DNA of 64,000 bases from Mesorhizobium prunaredense (lineage in GTDB: Bacteria; Pseudomonadota; Alphaproteobacteria; Rhizobiales; Rhizobiaceae), in NCBI RefSeq assembly GCF_900156895.1, contig NZ_FTPD01000014.1, forward strand, positions 38,899-102,898. The letters run 5' to 3'. Positions 7,931 to 19,210 of this stretch are shown here, one piece after another (the stretch's first letter is position 1; the number at the start of each line of letters is the position of its first letter). The notes below the pieces were generated by a model. The model was not told where the DNA came from. It was given only the letters and a program-made list of their open reading frames with translations, and did not search any database. The position numbers were made by a program, and so were the translations under genes.

Positions 7931-9196
7931 ATGAACGAAACCAGACATCATGTCGTCGTCGTCGGGGCGGGCTTTGGGGGTCTCGAATTCACCCGCGCGC
8001 TTGACGGTGCGCCGGCGCGCATCACCATGATCGACAAGCGCAACCATCATCTTTTCCAGCCGCTGCTCTATCAGGTGGCGACCACGGCGCTGGCGACCTC
8101 GGAAGTCGCCTGGCCGATCCGCCATCTCCTGCGCAAGCGCAAGGACGTGACGACACTGCTGGCCACCGTCAGCGGCGTCGACCGCGCCGGCAAAAATGTG
8201 CTGCTCGATGATGGCGGCGCGGTTGGATACGACACGCTGCTGCTGGCCACCGGCGCCCGCCACGCCTATTTCGGCCATGACGAATGGGAGAATTTCGCGC
8301 CGGGGCTGAAGACGCTGGAGGACGCCACCACCATTCGACGGCGCATTCTGCTCGCCTTCGAATGGGCCGAGCGGGAGACTGATCCCGCCAAGCGCCAGGC
8401 GCTGCTGACACTGGCGATCGTCGGTGGCGGACCGACAGGCGTGGAACTGGCCGGCACCATTGTCGAACTGGCGCACGAGATGCTGCGCGGCGAGTCCCGC
8501 AACATCGATACGCGGCAGACGCGCGTGGTGCTGATCGAGGCCGGTGACCGTATCCTTCCCAATTTCGCGCCGGAACTCTCCGACTATGCCAGCAAGGCGC
8601 TCGAGCGGCTTGGCGTGACGGTCGAACTCGGTCGGCCCGTGACACGCTGCGACGCGGAGGGTGTCGTCTTCGGTGAAACGCATCTGCCGGCCAGGACTAT
8701 CCTGTGGGCAGCAGGCGTCGCCGCTTCGCCGGCCGCCGAATGGCTGGGGGCGGCAGCGGACCGCGCGGGCAGGGTGCTGGTCGAGCCCGATCTGACCGTG
8801 CCGGGCAGCCCGGAGATTTTCGTCGTCGGTGACGCTGCACACGTCCTGCGGCCGGATGGCCGCATGGTGCCCGGCGTAGCACCCGCCGCCAAGCAGCAGG
8901 GCCGGCATGTCGCCGCGACGATCAAGGCCCGGCTTGCCAGCGACATGAACCCGCCGCCTTTCCGCTACAGGCATGACGGCGATCTGGCGACGATCGGCAA
9001 GCGCGCCGCCGCGATCGATTTCGGCTGGATCAAGCTCACCGGCCGGCTGGCCTGGTGGCTTTGGGGCCTGGCGCACATCTATTTCCTGATCGGCTTCCGT
9101 AACCGGCTTGCGGTTTCGCTGAGCTGGCTATGGATCTACCTGACAGGGCAGCGCAGCGCACGGCTGATCACCCAAGGCGACGACGACAGGAACTGA
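7931..9196 (+). CDS. ndh: Type II NADH dehydrogenase (NDH-2)
   Basis: A 421-residue flavoprotein that passes electrons from NADH to quinone without pumping protons, attached to the inner face of the cytoplasmic membrane. It has two Rossmann motifs: VVGAGFGGLEF near the N-terminus for FAD and AIVGGGPTGVELAG near residue 160 for NADH. FVVGDAAHV binds FAD late in the chain, and a C-terminal hydrophobic segment (WWLWGLAHIYFLIGF) acts as a membrane anchor. ATG 7931 is chosen over GTG 7922 because GGAG at 7919-7922 is eight bases away. Its 5' leader is the 15-bp tandem repeat. Confidence 0.92.
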   Translation: MNETRHHVVVVGAGFGGLEFTRALDGAPARITMIDKRNHHLFQPLLYQVATTALATSEVAWPIRHLLRKRKDVTTLLATVSGVDRAGKNVLLDDGGAVGYDTLLLATGARHAYFGHDEWENFAPGLKTLEDATTIRRRILLAFEWAERETDPAKRQALLTLAIVGGGPTGVELAGTIVELAHEMLRGESRNIDTRQTRVVLIEAGDRILPNFAPELSDYASKALERLGVTVELGRPVTRCDAEGVVFGETHLPARTILWAAGVAASPAAEWLGAAADRAGRVLVEPDLTVPGSPEIFVVGDAAHVLRPDGRMVPGVAPAAKQQGRHVAATIKARLASDMNPPPFRYRHDGDLATIGKRAAAIDFGWIKLTGRLAWWLWGLAHIYFLIGFRNRLAVSLSWLWIYLTGQRSARLITQGDDDRN

Positions 9197-9456
9197 CGTC
9201 TCCGCCCGCGCACATTCATCCGCACGTCATCTGTTCCTTATGGACTCGACCGGATCCAGGCGCGAAGCTCTGCTTCGGGCAGGACTTGGTACGCTGTTGA
9301 AGGCTGGCACGTCGTTGAACAGGAGCCGGCTCGAACCGCATCATCGACTTGATGTTCGACGGAGAACCAATTGATCCCATGCGGAAATTGGTCGTCGCCA
9401 CCAACAACTGCCGCGCCGGCATCAGCCAGGGCACGATCAACCCGTCGGAGGTTGCC
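9197..9456. other. Intergenic gap between convergent ndh and cfa
   Basis: 260 bp between the ends of two converging genes. I see no credible gene, and no hairpin with a T-run on either strand. Confidence 0.5.
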
Positions 9457-10713
9457 CTAAGCCCTGTAAACCACCTGGCGGACATCGATGTAGCTGGCGC
9501 GGAAGCCGGCTTCGCAATAATGCAGGTAAAACTCCCAGAGCTTCTTGAAGCGGTCGTCGAAACCGAGCGGGACGATCTTTTCCCATGACCCACAAAAACG
9601 GTGGCGCCATTCGGCGAGCGTGCGGGCATAGTCGTCCGGGAAAATGCGCTCGCGCAGATGAGCAAGGCCATGGTCTTTGCCGAGCGTTTTCAGGATCGAC
9701 GGCGTCGGCAGCATGCCGCCCGGGAAGACATAACGCTGGATGAAATCCGGCCGGGCGCGATAGGTATCGTAGGCTTTCTCGTTGATGGTGATGATCTGCA
9801 GGCCGGCGGTGCCGCCAGGCCGCAGGCAATCCTTCATCTTGCCGAAGAACACAGGCCAGTACTTTTCGCCGACCGCCTCGAACATCTCGATCGAAGCGAT
9901 GCGGTCGTAGGAACCGGTTTCGTCGCGGTAGTCCTGCAGCTTGATGTCGACCTTGTCGGCAAATCCAGCCTTCTGGACGCGTGCTCTGGCGAAATCATGC
10001 TGCTCGCGGCTGATCGTCAGCCCGGTGACGCGGCAGCCGATCTCGCGCGCCGCGAAATCGGCAAAGCCGCCCCAGCCGCAACCGATTTCAAGCACGTGGT
10101 CGTTCGCGCCGATGCCCGTGTCCTTGGCCAGCGCGCGATATTTGGCGGCTTGCGCGCTTTCCAGATCGTTGGCGCCAGCCGCATAGAGCGCCGACGAATA
10201 GGTCATGCTCGGATCCAGCCATTCCTTGTAAAAGGCGTTGCCGAGATCGTAATGGGCCGAAATGTTGCGCTTCGAGCCGGTGCGGGTGTTTTGGTTGAAC
10301 CAGTGGCGGACACGCTGGACGGCGTTGATCAGCCAGCTGGCGCCGCCGGCGATGCGCTCTCCGATTTCTGAATTGACTACGAACAGTTCCAGGAAACTGG
10401 TCACATCGGGACTGTCCCAATCGCCGTCCATGTAGGATTCGGCGATGCCGATGGTGCCGCCGGTGAAGGCACGGCCGGGCAAGCGCCAGTTCTTGAGCAC
10501 CAGTTCGGCGTCCGGACCCGGGCCCTTGCCGCCGACGAGGACGGCGCGGCCGTCCGGCATCCTCACCTTGAGCGAGCCACGCGGCAGGTTCATCGCCGCC
10601 GACAGCACCATGCGCGCCTTGGCCGGCAGGCCTTTGACGGTCTCGGCGAAATTGAATTCGTCCAATTTGACTGCGTCGCCCGACGCAACGCTGGTGTCTT
10701 CCTTGTGAGCCAT
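9457..10713 (-). CDS. cfa: Cyclopropane-fatty-acyl-phospholipid synthase
   Basis: A 418-residue SAM-dependent methyltransferase that adds a methylene bridge to unsaturated acyl chains of membrane phospholipids. The SAM motif [13 protein letters not shown] begins at residue 209. The family markers [16 protein letters not shown] (about residues 152-167), TYSSALY and [12 protein letters not shown] are clear. The length is normal. It is transcribed alone toward ndh. Confidence 0.92.
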   Translation of the reverse strand: MAHKEDTSVASGDAVKLDEFNFAETVKGLPAKARMVLSAAMNLPRGSLKVRMPDGRAVLVGGKGPGPDAELVLKNWRLPGRAFTGGTIGIAESYMDGDWDSPDVTSFLELFVVNSEIGERIAGGASWLINAVQRVRHWFNQNTRTGSKRNISAHYDLGNAFYKEWLDPSMTYSSALYAAGANDLESAQAAKYRALAKDTGIGANDHVLEIGCGWGGFADFAAREIGCRVTGLTISREQHDFARARVQKAGFADKVDIKLQDYRDETGSYDRIASIEMFEAVGEKYWPVFFGKMKDCLRPGGTAGLQIITINEKAYDTYRARPDFIQRYVFPGGMLPTPSILKTLGKDHGLAHLRERIFPDDYARTLAEWRHRFCGSWEKIVPLGFDDRFKKLWEFYLHYCEAGFRASYIDVRQVVYRA

Positions 10714-10888
10714 GTCACGCCCCCGGGACTTCTGCGGCGCCGGCGCCGCAGCAATCTTTCATGCCATCAAAGGGAACTTCAAGAGCCAAGGCAAGCGAAC
10801 ACGGATCAATGGATAGATTTTGGGGGAGGGCGCTGATCAACGCCGGAATCACTATGGTTGCAGCCACCCAGATGCAGTAGTTTTAGCC

Positions 10889-11023
10889 ATGCGTTATGTC
10901 ATCGTCATCTGCGCCGTCACGTTCTTCCTGATCTGGGACGGGCTCTACAATCAGGGCAGCTATCTCGACACCACGGTCAGGGAGATAACGCGCATCGTGC
11001 GCTACATCACCAGCATGATGTAG
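10889..11023 (+). CDS. Small single-pass membrane protein
   Basis: A 44-residue protein: one N-terminal hydrophobic segment (YVIVICAVTFFLIWDGLYN) followed by a polar tail, LDTTVREITRIVRYI. Proteins of this kind are found widely in rhizobia, as far as I recall, but have no function. The frame stays open upstream to 10820, but the residues before ATG 10889 do not look like protein. The ribosome-binding site is weak. Confidence 0.55.
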   Translation: MRYVIVICAVTFFLIWDGLYNQGSYLDTTVREITRIVRYITSMM

Positions 11024-11127
11024 TTTCCTCCCCCGCCCAACGCGTCGTTGCCGCGACATCGTTGCCGGTTGACGCGATCGTGTCGCCCACACAAAACATG
11101 GCTGCACATCGATCGAGGAGGCTGGGG

Positions 11128-11418
11128 TTGATCCGGCATATCGTTTTCTTCAGCGCGAGGCACAAAGAGGATGTCGAGTCCGTAAGGACGGGCTTGCTGG
11201 CGCTGGGCAACATCCCCCATTCCCGTCGGTTCGAGGTGACGCTCAACAGCAAGGTCGACCCGCTTTCGGACGAGATCGACGTGGTCGTTTATGCCGAGTT
11301 CGAGGATGACGCCGCTCTGGCCGCCTACAAGGCGCATCCGCTCTATGCCGAGACGACCAGCCAGGTCAAACCACTGCGCGAATTGCGCTATTCGGCGGAT
11401 ATTGTGGCTGCGACTTGA
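11128..11418 (+). CDS. Dabb (stress-responsive alpha/beta barrel) domain protein
   Basis: A 96-residue protein of the Dabb family (ferredoxin-like dimeric barrel). It starts with the family N-terminus IRHIVFF and has the central VVVYAEFEDDAALAAYKAHPLY segment that forms the helix of this fold. I chose the TTG start at 11128 because GAGGAG is seven bases upstream and the protein then begins exactly as family members do; ATG 11098 in the same frame would add ten atypical residues. Biochemical role unknown. Confidence 0.8.
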   Translation: MIRHIVFFSARHKEDVESVRTGLLALGNIPHSRRFEVTLNSKVDPLSDEIDVVVYAEFEDDAALAAYKAHPLYAETTSQVKPLRELRYSADIVAAT

Positions 11419-11428
11419 AGAGGAACTG

Positions 11429-11469
11429 ACCGAAGCAGGAGCGACTCCGTCAGCAGCGGTTGCTTCGGT
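11429..11469. repeat. Inverted repeat downstream of the Dabb gene
   Basis: A 9-bp perfect inverted repeat, ACCGAAGCA / TGCTTCGGT, spaced by 23 bases and starting ten bases after the Dabb stop. There is no T-run, so it is at most an imperfect terminator. Confidence 0.4.
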
Positions 11470-11575
11470 TGGAGGGCAAGAACAGCCATCGCGACGACCG
11501 CTGCCGCCATGAAATCCCTGCGCGTCAGGCGAGGGCTCTTGAACCAACTTCCGGAATGATGCACACCGCGCCGGC

Positions 11576-12499
11576 ATGATCGAGACGATGCCAGCACGCC
11601 CCCATTCGCCCGGCCCTTATCCGCCCGGCGCTTGTCCGCTTGACCATCTTGTGCTGCCGACCGCCAACCTCGGCGTGGCGCGGGCGCGGCTGGATTCGCT
11701 TGGCTTTGTCGTGGCGCCGACCGGCATCCATCCTTTCGGCACGGAAAACTGCTGCGTCTTCCTTGAGGACGGCACCTATCTCGAGCCGCTGGCCATGGGC
11801 AATGCGCAAGCGGCGGCGAAAGCGGTCGCTGACGGCAACGTCTTCGTCGCGCGCGATCGTGCCTATCGCGACAGCTGCGGCAATGAGGGATTTTCCGCCC
11901 TTGTCCTGGGCACCCAAAATGCCGATGCCGACCGCGCACGCTATGTCGAAGCCGGCCTGTCGGCTGGAGACATGCTGAGCTTTTCGCGCGCCTTCACCGA
12001 CGCGGCGGGAAACAGCGACACGGCATCGTTCAAACTGGCCTTCGCCTCCGGCGCCGGGGCGACGGACGCATTCCTGTTTGCCTGCGAGCGGATCAATGCG
12101 CCGAAAGTGGACCGCAGCGCGTTGCAGGTTCACGCCAATGGCGCAACCGGCATTGTCGAAGTCGTGGCGGTCAGCTCCGAGCCTTCCGAACAGCGCCGAT
12201 TGATTTCGATCGCGACGCGCAGTCCGGCGACCGGGCAGGGGAGCAGCACTGCGTTTGACCTGCCGAACGCGACCTTGACCCTGCTTGACCCCGTCGCTTT
12301 CGAAACGCGCTTCGGCATACCTGCCGGCGCGCCATCGGAACTCCGCTTCGCGGGAATCGTCTTTTCAGTTCGTTTCGCCAACACGGTCGCCAAGCTGCTT
12401 GCAGCAAGTTCCGTCGAACACGACATACGCGGCGATGATATTGTCGTGCGGCCGGCATCCGGGCAGGGTGCGGCCTTCGTTTTCCAGGAGAAAGCATGA
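11576..12499 (+). CDS. Glyoxalase-like (VOC) domain protein
   Basis: A 307-residue protein with an N-terminal glyoxalase-like domain: LDHLVLPTANLGVARARL at about residues 22-39 followed by NCCVFLEDGTYLEPL. This is the pattern of the larger glyoxalase-like Pfam group that includes PF13468. The substrate is unknown. Its stop overlaps the kdsA start by four bases (ATGA), which implies translational coupling with KDO synthesis. A second in-frame ATG at 11588 is an alternative start. Confidence 0.8.
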   Translation: MIETMPARPHSPGPYPPGACPLDHLVLPTANLGVARARLDSLGFVVAPTGIHPFGTENCCVFLEDGTYLEPLAMGNAQAAAKAVADGNVFVARDRAYRDSCGNEGFSALVLGTQNADADRARYVEAGLSAGDMLSFSRAFTDAAGNSDTASFKLAFASGAGATDAFLFACERINAPKVDRSALQVHANGATGIVEVVAVSSEPSEQRRLISIATRSPATGQGSSTAFDLPNATLTLLDPVAFETRFGIPAGAPSELRFAGIVFSVRFANTVAKLLAASSVEHDIRGDDIVVRPASGQGAAFVFQEKA

Positions 12500-13326
12500 G
12501 CAAGCCCAATTCGTCCGTAACCGTCGGCAATGTCGTCTTCGGCAACACCGCGCCGCTGTCGCTGATTGCCGGCCCGTGCCAGCTTGAATCGCGCCAGCAC
12601 GCCTTCGACATGGCTGGCGCGCTGAAGGAACTGACCGAGAAGCTCGGGCTGGGCCTCGTCTACAAGACCAGTTACGACAAGGCCAACCGCACCTCGCTTG
12701 GCGGCACGCGCGGTGCCGGGCTCGATGCGGCGCTGCCCGTCTTCGACGATTTGCGCAAGGCGTTTTCGCTGCCGATCCTGACCGATATCCACACCGAGGA
12801 ACAGTGCGCGCTCGTGGCGCCGCATGTCGATATCCTGCAGATTCCGGCTTTCCTCAGCCGCCAGACCGATCTGCTGATCGCGGCGGCAAGAACCGGCAAG
12901 GTCGTCAATGTCAAGAAAGGCCAGTTCCTCGCACCGTGGGACATGAAGAACGTCGTCGCCAAGATCACCGGTTCCGGCAACGCCAATGTGCTGGTCACCG
13001 AGCGCGGCGCGTCCTTCGGCTACAACACGCTGGTGTCCGATATGCGCGCCCTGCCGATCATGGCCGAGATCGGCGCGCCGGTGATTTTCGACGCCACGCA
13101 TTCGGTGCAGCAGCCGGGCGGGCAAGGCGGCTCGTCAGGTGGCGATCGGCGCTTCGTCGAGACGCTGGCGCGCGCTGCGGTTGCGGTCGGTGTCGCCGGC
13201 GTCTTCATCGAGACGCATCAGGATCCCGACAACGCCCCCTCCGACGGTCCCAACATGGTGCCGCTGAACGACCTTCGGACGCTGCTTGAAAGGCTGATGG
13301 CATTCGATCGCGTCGCCAAGGGCTGA
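12496..13326 (+). CDS. kdsA: 3-deoxy-8-phosphooctulonate (KDO-8-P) synthase
   Basis: A 276-residue aldolase that joins phosphoenolpyruvate and arabinose 5-phosphate to make KDO-8-phosphate for the lipopolysaccharide core. Family motifs are IAGPCQLES (residues 24-32), KTSYDKANRTS, LTDIHTEEQ, KKGQFLAPWDM and FDATHSVQQPGGQGGSSGG, with ETHQDPDNAPSDGPN near the end. Length is standard. It is coupled to the upstream glyoxalase-like gene and precedes eno, an order often seen in rhizobia. Confidence 0.96.
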   Translation: MSKPNSSVTVGNVVFGNTAPLSLIAGPCQLESRQHAFDMAGALKELTEKLGLGLVYKTSYDKANRTSLGGTRGAGLDAALPVFDDLRKAFSLPILTDIHTEEQCALVAPHVDILQIPAFLSRQTDLLIAAARTGKVVNVKKGQFLAPWDMKNVVAKITGSGNANVLVTERGASFGYNTLVSDMRALPIMAEIGAPVIFDATHSVQQPGGQGGSSGGDRRFVETLARAAVAVGVAGVFIETHQDPDNAPSDGPNMVPLNDLRTLLERLMAFDRVAKG

Positions 13327-13427
13327 GCAAGTTCAGCGGCCCAGCCCTAAGTCCGACCGGAAACTTGTGATCGACAGGCGCCGGTTGTACGCTGCCCAGG
13401 CAACCGAGTGCCTTGGAGGAGGAAGCC

Positions 13428-13631
13428 ATGTCCGTCGCCCGCGTCACCGAAATCACATCATCGTCGAATAAGAGCTTTCAGGACGCCATCGAACAGGGGA
13501 TTGCCCGCGCCGCAAAGACATTGAAGAACGTCGAAGGCGCTTGGATCCAGGACCAGAAGGTCGTCGTCGAGGACGGCAAGATCTCCGCCTACCGCGTCAA
13601 CATGAAGGTCACCTTCATCCTCGCCGAGTGA
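13428..13631 (+). CDS. Dodecin (flavin-binding protein)
   Basis: A 67-residue dodecin, a hollow dodecamer that stores and buffers flavins. The family pattern is complete: VTEITSSSNKSFQDAIEQG at the N-terminus, the flavin-stacking Trp in the GAWIQDQ segment, and YRVNMKVTFIL at the C-terminus. ATG 13428 has GGAGGAGG upstream. Confidence 0.92.
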   Translation: MSVARVTEITSSSNKSFQDAIEQGIARAAKTLKNVEGAWIQDQKVVVEDGKISAYRVNMKVTFILAE

Positions 13632-13667
13632 TCAGCCCTGCACGTATGCCCGCGTTCATAAAAGTCT

Positions 13668-13693
13668 GGAACCTTCGCAGCCCTCTCCTCATT
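13668..13693 (+). promoter_or_regulatory. Candidate EcfG-type general stress promoter for the PRC-barrel gene
   Basis: GGAAC at 13668-13672, a 17-base spacer, then CATT at 13690-13693, ending 35 bases before the PRC-barrel start. The alphaproteobacterial EcfG consensus is GGAAC-N16/17-CGTT, so the -10 has one mismatch. PRC-barrel proteins are common members of this regulon. Confidence 0.5.
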
Positions 13694-13728
13694 GTCGAAC
13701 CTGAAGTGAACGACAAAAGGAGCACATC

Positions 13729-14094
13729 ATGACAACCCAGACAGGACACACTGAAGCCATCGCTGCCTCGCGGGTCATCGGCACTTCCGTCTACAACACG
13801 GAAGGCACGCACATCGGCGACATCGAGGATGTCATGCTCGACAAATTGTCGAATGGAATCATGTTTGCCGTGATCGGCTTTGGCGGATTTCTCGGCATCG
13901 GCGAGAAGTACCACGCCATACCGTGGGCGAGCCTCGACTATGACGAGGACAAGGGCGGCTATGTCGTGCCGTTCACCAAGGAGCAACTGAAGGCAGCTCC
14001 CGCCTATTCGATCAACGAATTGACGGGCGCCGACAGCGAGGCCGCGCGTGATGCTTCATACAGTTACTACAAGGTCGAGCCTTATTGGCATTGA
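13729..14094 (+). CDS. PRC-barrel domain protein
   Basis: A 121-residue protein with a single PRC barrel: SRVIGTSVYNTEGTHIGDIE (about residues 14-33), AVIGFGGFLGIGEKYHAIPW and the C-terminal Tyr-rich tail. This form is abundant in rhizobia and often belongs to the general stress response, which fits the EcfG-like promoter upstream. The molecular role is not known. A strong terminator follows 18 bp after the stop. Confidence 0.85.
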   Translation: MTTQTGHTEAIAASRVIGTSVYNTEGTHIGDIEDVMLDKLSNGIMFAVIGFGGFLGIGEKYHAIPWASLDYDEDKGGYVVPFTKEQLKAAPAYSINELTGADSEAARDASYSYYKVEPYWH

Positions 14095-14112
14095 TCTTGC
14101 TCTGCCGGAATC

Positions 14113-14144
14113 AAAAGGCCCCCGGTTGAACCGGGGGCCTTTTC
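14113..14144. terminator. Strong bidirectional rho-independent terminator
   Basis: AAAAGGCCCCCGGTT and its exact complement GAACCGGGGGCCTTTT abut each other, giving a long stem with A/T tracts on both sides. It serves the plus-strand PRC-barrel gene and the minus-strand lipoprotein gene that ends at 14155. Confidence 0.9.
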
Positions 14145-14154
14145 TGGAGAATAT

Positions 14155-14274
14155 CTACTCCGCTGCAAGGGTGGACAACTCTACCGCGCCCTGTTGAGGC
14201 TGCTGAGTGTCACACGACGTCAAAAACGCCGCCGCGATCAGGAACAAACTTACAATACCGCTCAACTGAGACAT
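14155..14274 (-). CDS. Small predicted lipoprotein
   Basis: A 39-residue peptide with a complete export signal: MSQLSGIVSLFLIAAAF followed by the lipobox-like LTSC, then a short polar tail (DTQQPQQGAVELSTLAAE). Start ATG at 14274 has AGGAGGAG upstream on the minus strand, a strong argument that it is translated. The gene is flanked by the bidirectional terminator. The tail would be about 20 residues on the lipid-anchored Cys. No family recognised. Confidence 0.6.
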   Translation of the reverse strand: MSQLSGIVSLFLIAAAFLTSCDTQQPQQGAVELSTLAAE

Positions 14275-14431
14275 GGCGAAACTCCTCCTGTTTCGCCCCG
14301 CGCAGCTGTTAGCATAAACCAGAAAACCGCACGCCGCCAAGGCCTGTGGCTGACATGACTTATGATGACAGCAATTTGTGCTTCGTGATTCGAAGTGGCG
14401 GAAGTGGCGGCACTATTTGCGGACGCCATGA

Positions 14432-15772
<1,341 letters not shown>

Positions 15773-15793
15773 GCCGCAGAAAATCGGAAGACG

Positions 15794-15820
15794 AAGGGGC
15801 GGGGCATTCTCGCCTTTTTT
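15794..15820 (+). terminator. Probable rho-independent terminator of eno
   Basis: GGCG pairs with CGCC across a nine-base loop, extended by A-T and G-T pairs, and is followed by six T. The stem is short, so efficiency is uncertain. Confidence 0.55.
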
Positions 15821-15955
15821 GTTTCAACACCGCCAGATCCGGTCGGCCGTAACCGTCCATTAAGCACAATCGGGCGAGAAAGGGCGAGGTCGCAGAGTGG
15901 TTAGAGGCCCTTTGCGCGTCCAAGCGGGCGCGCGGCGCTCTAAGGGATTTGGATC

Positions 15956-16279
15956 ATGTGGACACGTCAGCACAAGCAGAGAAATACCGGTCGGCTGATC
16001 ATCCCCTCGCTCTGCGTGGCGTTCCTCGCCTATTTCGGCTTTCACGCCTACCACGGCGAATTCGGCATCTATTCCAAATACCGGTTGGAAGCCGAAGCCG
16101 TCGACCTGCAAGGTAAGCTCGATGCCGTCAAGGCGGGCCGGCTCGATCTGCAGCGGCGTGTTCAACTCATGCATCAGGGGACGCTGGAGAAGGACATGCT
16201 CGACGAGCAGGCGCGCAAGGCGCTCAATGTGTCCCACGCCGACGAAATCACCATCATGTTGCCGGCTACGGCAAGATAA
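15956..16279 (+). CDS. ftsB: Cell division protein FtsB/DivIC family (septum formation initiator)
   Basis: A 107-residue bitopic membrane protein. A short basic N-terminus is followed by one membrane segment (LIIPSLCVAFLAYFGFHAY, about residues 14-32) and then a periplasmic coiled-coil-like region (EAEAVDLQGKLDAVKAGR). FtsB works with FtsL and FtsQ in the divisome. The position between eno and pdhA is the standard one for ftsB in alphaproteobacteria. Confidence 0.88.
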   Translation: MWTRQHKQRNTGRLIIPSLCVAFLAYFGFHAYHGEFGIYSKYRLEAEAVDLQGKLDAVKAGRLDLQRRVQLMHQGTLEKDMLDEQARKALNVSHADEITIMLPATAR

Positions 16280-16451
16280 CCAAATTCAAGTTAATCGCCG
16301 ATATTTTCAACGATTTTAATCGCTTAGATGCATGTCAGCCATGCATTTTTCAGCATGGCGAAACGCTTTCCCGCGTGTTAGCCTTTGCCAAATCGGTGGG
16401 GAGAACTGATCTCCCTCAGTGTCCGCAAGAGACGCCAACAGGGAGTGATGC

Positions 16452-17498
16452 ATGGCCACCGCCGCCAGAAAAGCGCCTGCCAAAACCAAACCCAAATCCG
16501 ACGGCAAATCGGCAGGGCTTTCAGCCCCCAAGCCTGTCGACTTTACCAAGGATGAGGAGCTTGACGCCTACCGGCGCATGCTGCTTATTCGCCGCTTCGA
16601 GGAAAAGGCCGGCCAGCTCTACGGCATGGGCTTCATCGGCGGCTTCTGCCACCTCTATATCGGCCAGGAAGCAGTTGTCACCGGCATGAAGATGGCGCTG
16701 ATCGACGGCGACCAGATGATCACCGCCTACCGCGACCATGGTCATATGCTGGCGGTGGAACTGTCGCCGCGCGGCGTCATGGCCGAATTGACCGGGCGCC
16801 GTGGCGGCTTGTCCAGGGGCAAGGGCGGCTCCATGCACATGTTCTCCAAGGAGAAGCATTTTTACGGCGGCCACGGCATTGTCGGCGCGCAGGTTTCGCT
16901 CGGCACCGGCCTCGCCTTCGCCAATCGCTATCGTGGCAACAACAATGTGACACTGACCTATTTCGGCGACGGCGCCGCCAATCAGGGCCAGGTCTATGAG
17001 AGCTTCAACATGGCCTCGCTGTGGAAGCTGCCGGTGATCTACATCATCGAGAACAACCGTTATGCCATGGGCACCTCGGTAACGCGTTCGTCGGCCGAGA
17101 CGGATTTTTCGCACCGCGGCGCCTCCTTCAAGATCCCCGGCATCCAGGTCGATGGCATGGACGTCCGCGCGGTCAAGGCAGCCGGCGATCTCGCCACCGA
17201 ATGGTGCCGTGACGGCAAGGGGCCGCTGATTCTCGAAATGCAGACCTACCGCTACCGCGGCCACTCGATGTCCGATCCGGCAAAATACCGCTCCAAGGAA
17301 GAAGTGCAGAAGATGCGCTCCGAGCGCGACCCGATCGAGCAGGTCAAGGCACGGCTGCTCGACAAGAAGTGGGCTGATGAGGACGAGCTCAAGGCCGTCG
17401 ACAAGGAGGTCCGCGACATTGTCGCCGACGCCGCCGAATTTGCCCAGAACGACGCAGAGCCGGATCCGTCCGAGCTCTGGACCGATATCGTACTGTAA
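16452..17498 (+). CDS. pdhA: Pyruvate dehydrogenase E1 component, alpha subunit
   Basis: A 348-residue subunit of the thiamine diphosphate-dependent E1 that decarboxylates pyruvate. An Ala/Lys/Pro-rich N-terminal extension of about 28 residues precedes the core. The TPP/Mg motif is YFGDGAANQGQVYESFNMA, and YRYRGHSMSDPAKYRSKEE is the loop that is phosphorylated in the mitochondrial homologue. First gene of the pdhA-pdhB-DUF5076-pdhC-lpdA operon, 15 bp before pdhB. Confidence 0.96.
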   Translation: MATAARKAPAKTKPKSDGKSAGLSAPKPVDFTKDEELDAYRRMLLIRRFEEKAGQLYGMGFIGGFCHLYIGQEAVVTGMKMALIDGDQMITAYRDHGHMLAVELSPRGVMAELTGRRGGLSRGKGGSMHMFSKEKHFYGGHGIVGAQVSLGTGLAFANRYRGNNNVTLTYFGDGAANQGQVYESFNMASLWKLPVIYIIENNRYAMGTSVTRSSAETDFSHRGASFKIPGIQVDGMDVRAVKAAGDLATEWCRDGKGPLILEMQTYRYRGHSMSDPAKYRSKEEVQKMRSERDPIEQVKARLLDKKWADEDELKAVDKEVRDIVADAAEFAQNDAEPDPSELWTDIVL

Positions 17499-17513
17499 CG
17501 AGAGGGCAAGGCC

Positions 17514-18902
<1,389 letters not shown>

Positions 18903-18906
18903 CGAG

Positions 18907-19201
18907 ATGTCGCGCGAACTAGAAGTTCCCGCGGTGGTCGTCGAGAACAGCGAATTCGATGAAATACTCCGCGTCTGGATTGGTTCGGGACGCGGTCGTC
19001 ACGATGCAAGACCTCTTTGGACCAAACGCTCACAACTGGGGCATGGTGCTCGCTGATGTCGGCATGCACATAGCCAGGATGAGACTGGAAAAAGATGGCA
19101 TCCCTGAAATCGAGACGCTTCAGGCATTGGAAGAAGGCTATCGAGGCAGAATGTCGGAGCAGTTCGATATCCAGCACCGTTCGCTAACTGGGCGGAACTG
19201 A
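18907..19201 (+). pseudogene. DUF5076 family gene with a one-base frameshift
   Basis: ATG 18907 opens a frame that begins like DUF5076 proteins (MSRELEVPAVVV, then DEILRVWIGSG) but runs into a stop near 19058. From about 18990 the expected continuation (AVVTMQDLFGPNAHNWGMVL) is found in the next frame, which stays open to TGA 19201. Removing one base in the GGGACGCGG stretch near 18990 rejoins them into one family-length protein of about 97 residues. It lies between pdhB and pdhC, its usual place as far as I recall. It may be a true mutation, a sequencing error or, less likely, programmed frameshifting. Confidence 0.75.
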
Positions 19202-19210
19202 GGAGGAAAA

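Noticed and set aside
7838..9076. Long minus-strand frame opposite ndh, and similar frames opposite eno, pdhB, hflX and others
   Set aside because: High GC at third codon positions creates antisense open frames; none shows recognisable motifs.
10788..10820. GGAAC at the 10760s as another EcfG promoter
   Set aside because: Spacer of 18 followed by CGAA does not match the consensus well.
11388..11510. Possible 40-residue minus-strand peptide with a twin-Arg-like start (RRDFMAAAVV)
   Set aside because: Overlaps the Dabb gene end, has a weak ribosome-binding site, and no second line of support.
15885..15955. tRNA-like stretch (CAGAGTGGTTAGAGG) before ftsB
   Set aside because: No paired acceptor or T arm; only a chance D-arm resemblance.
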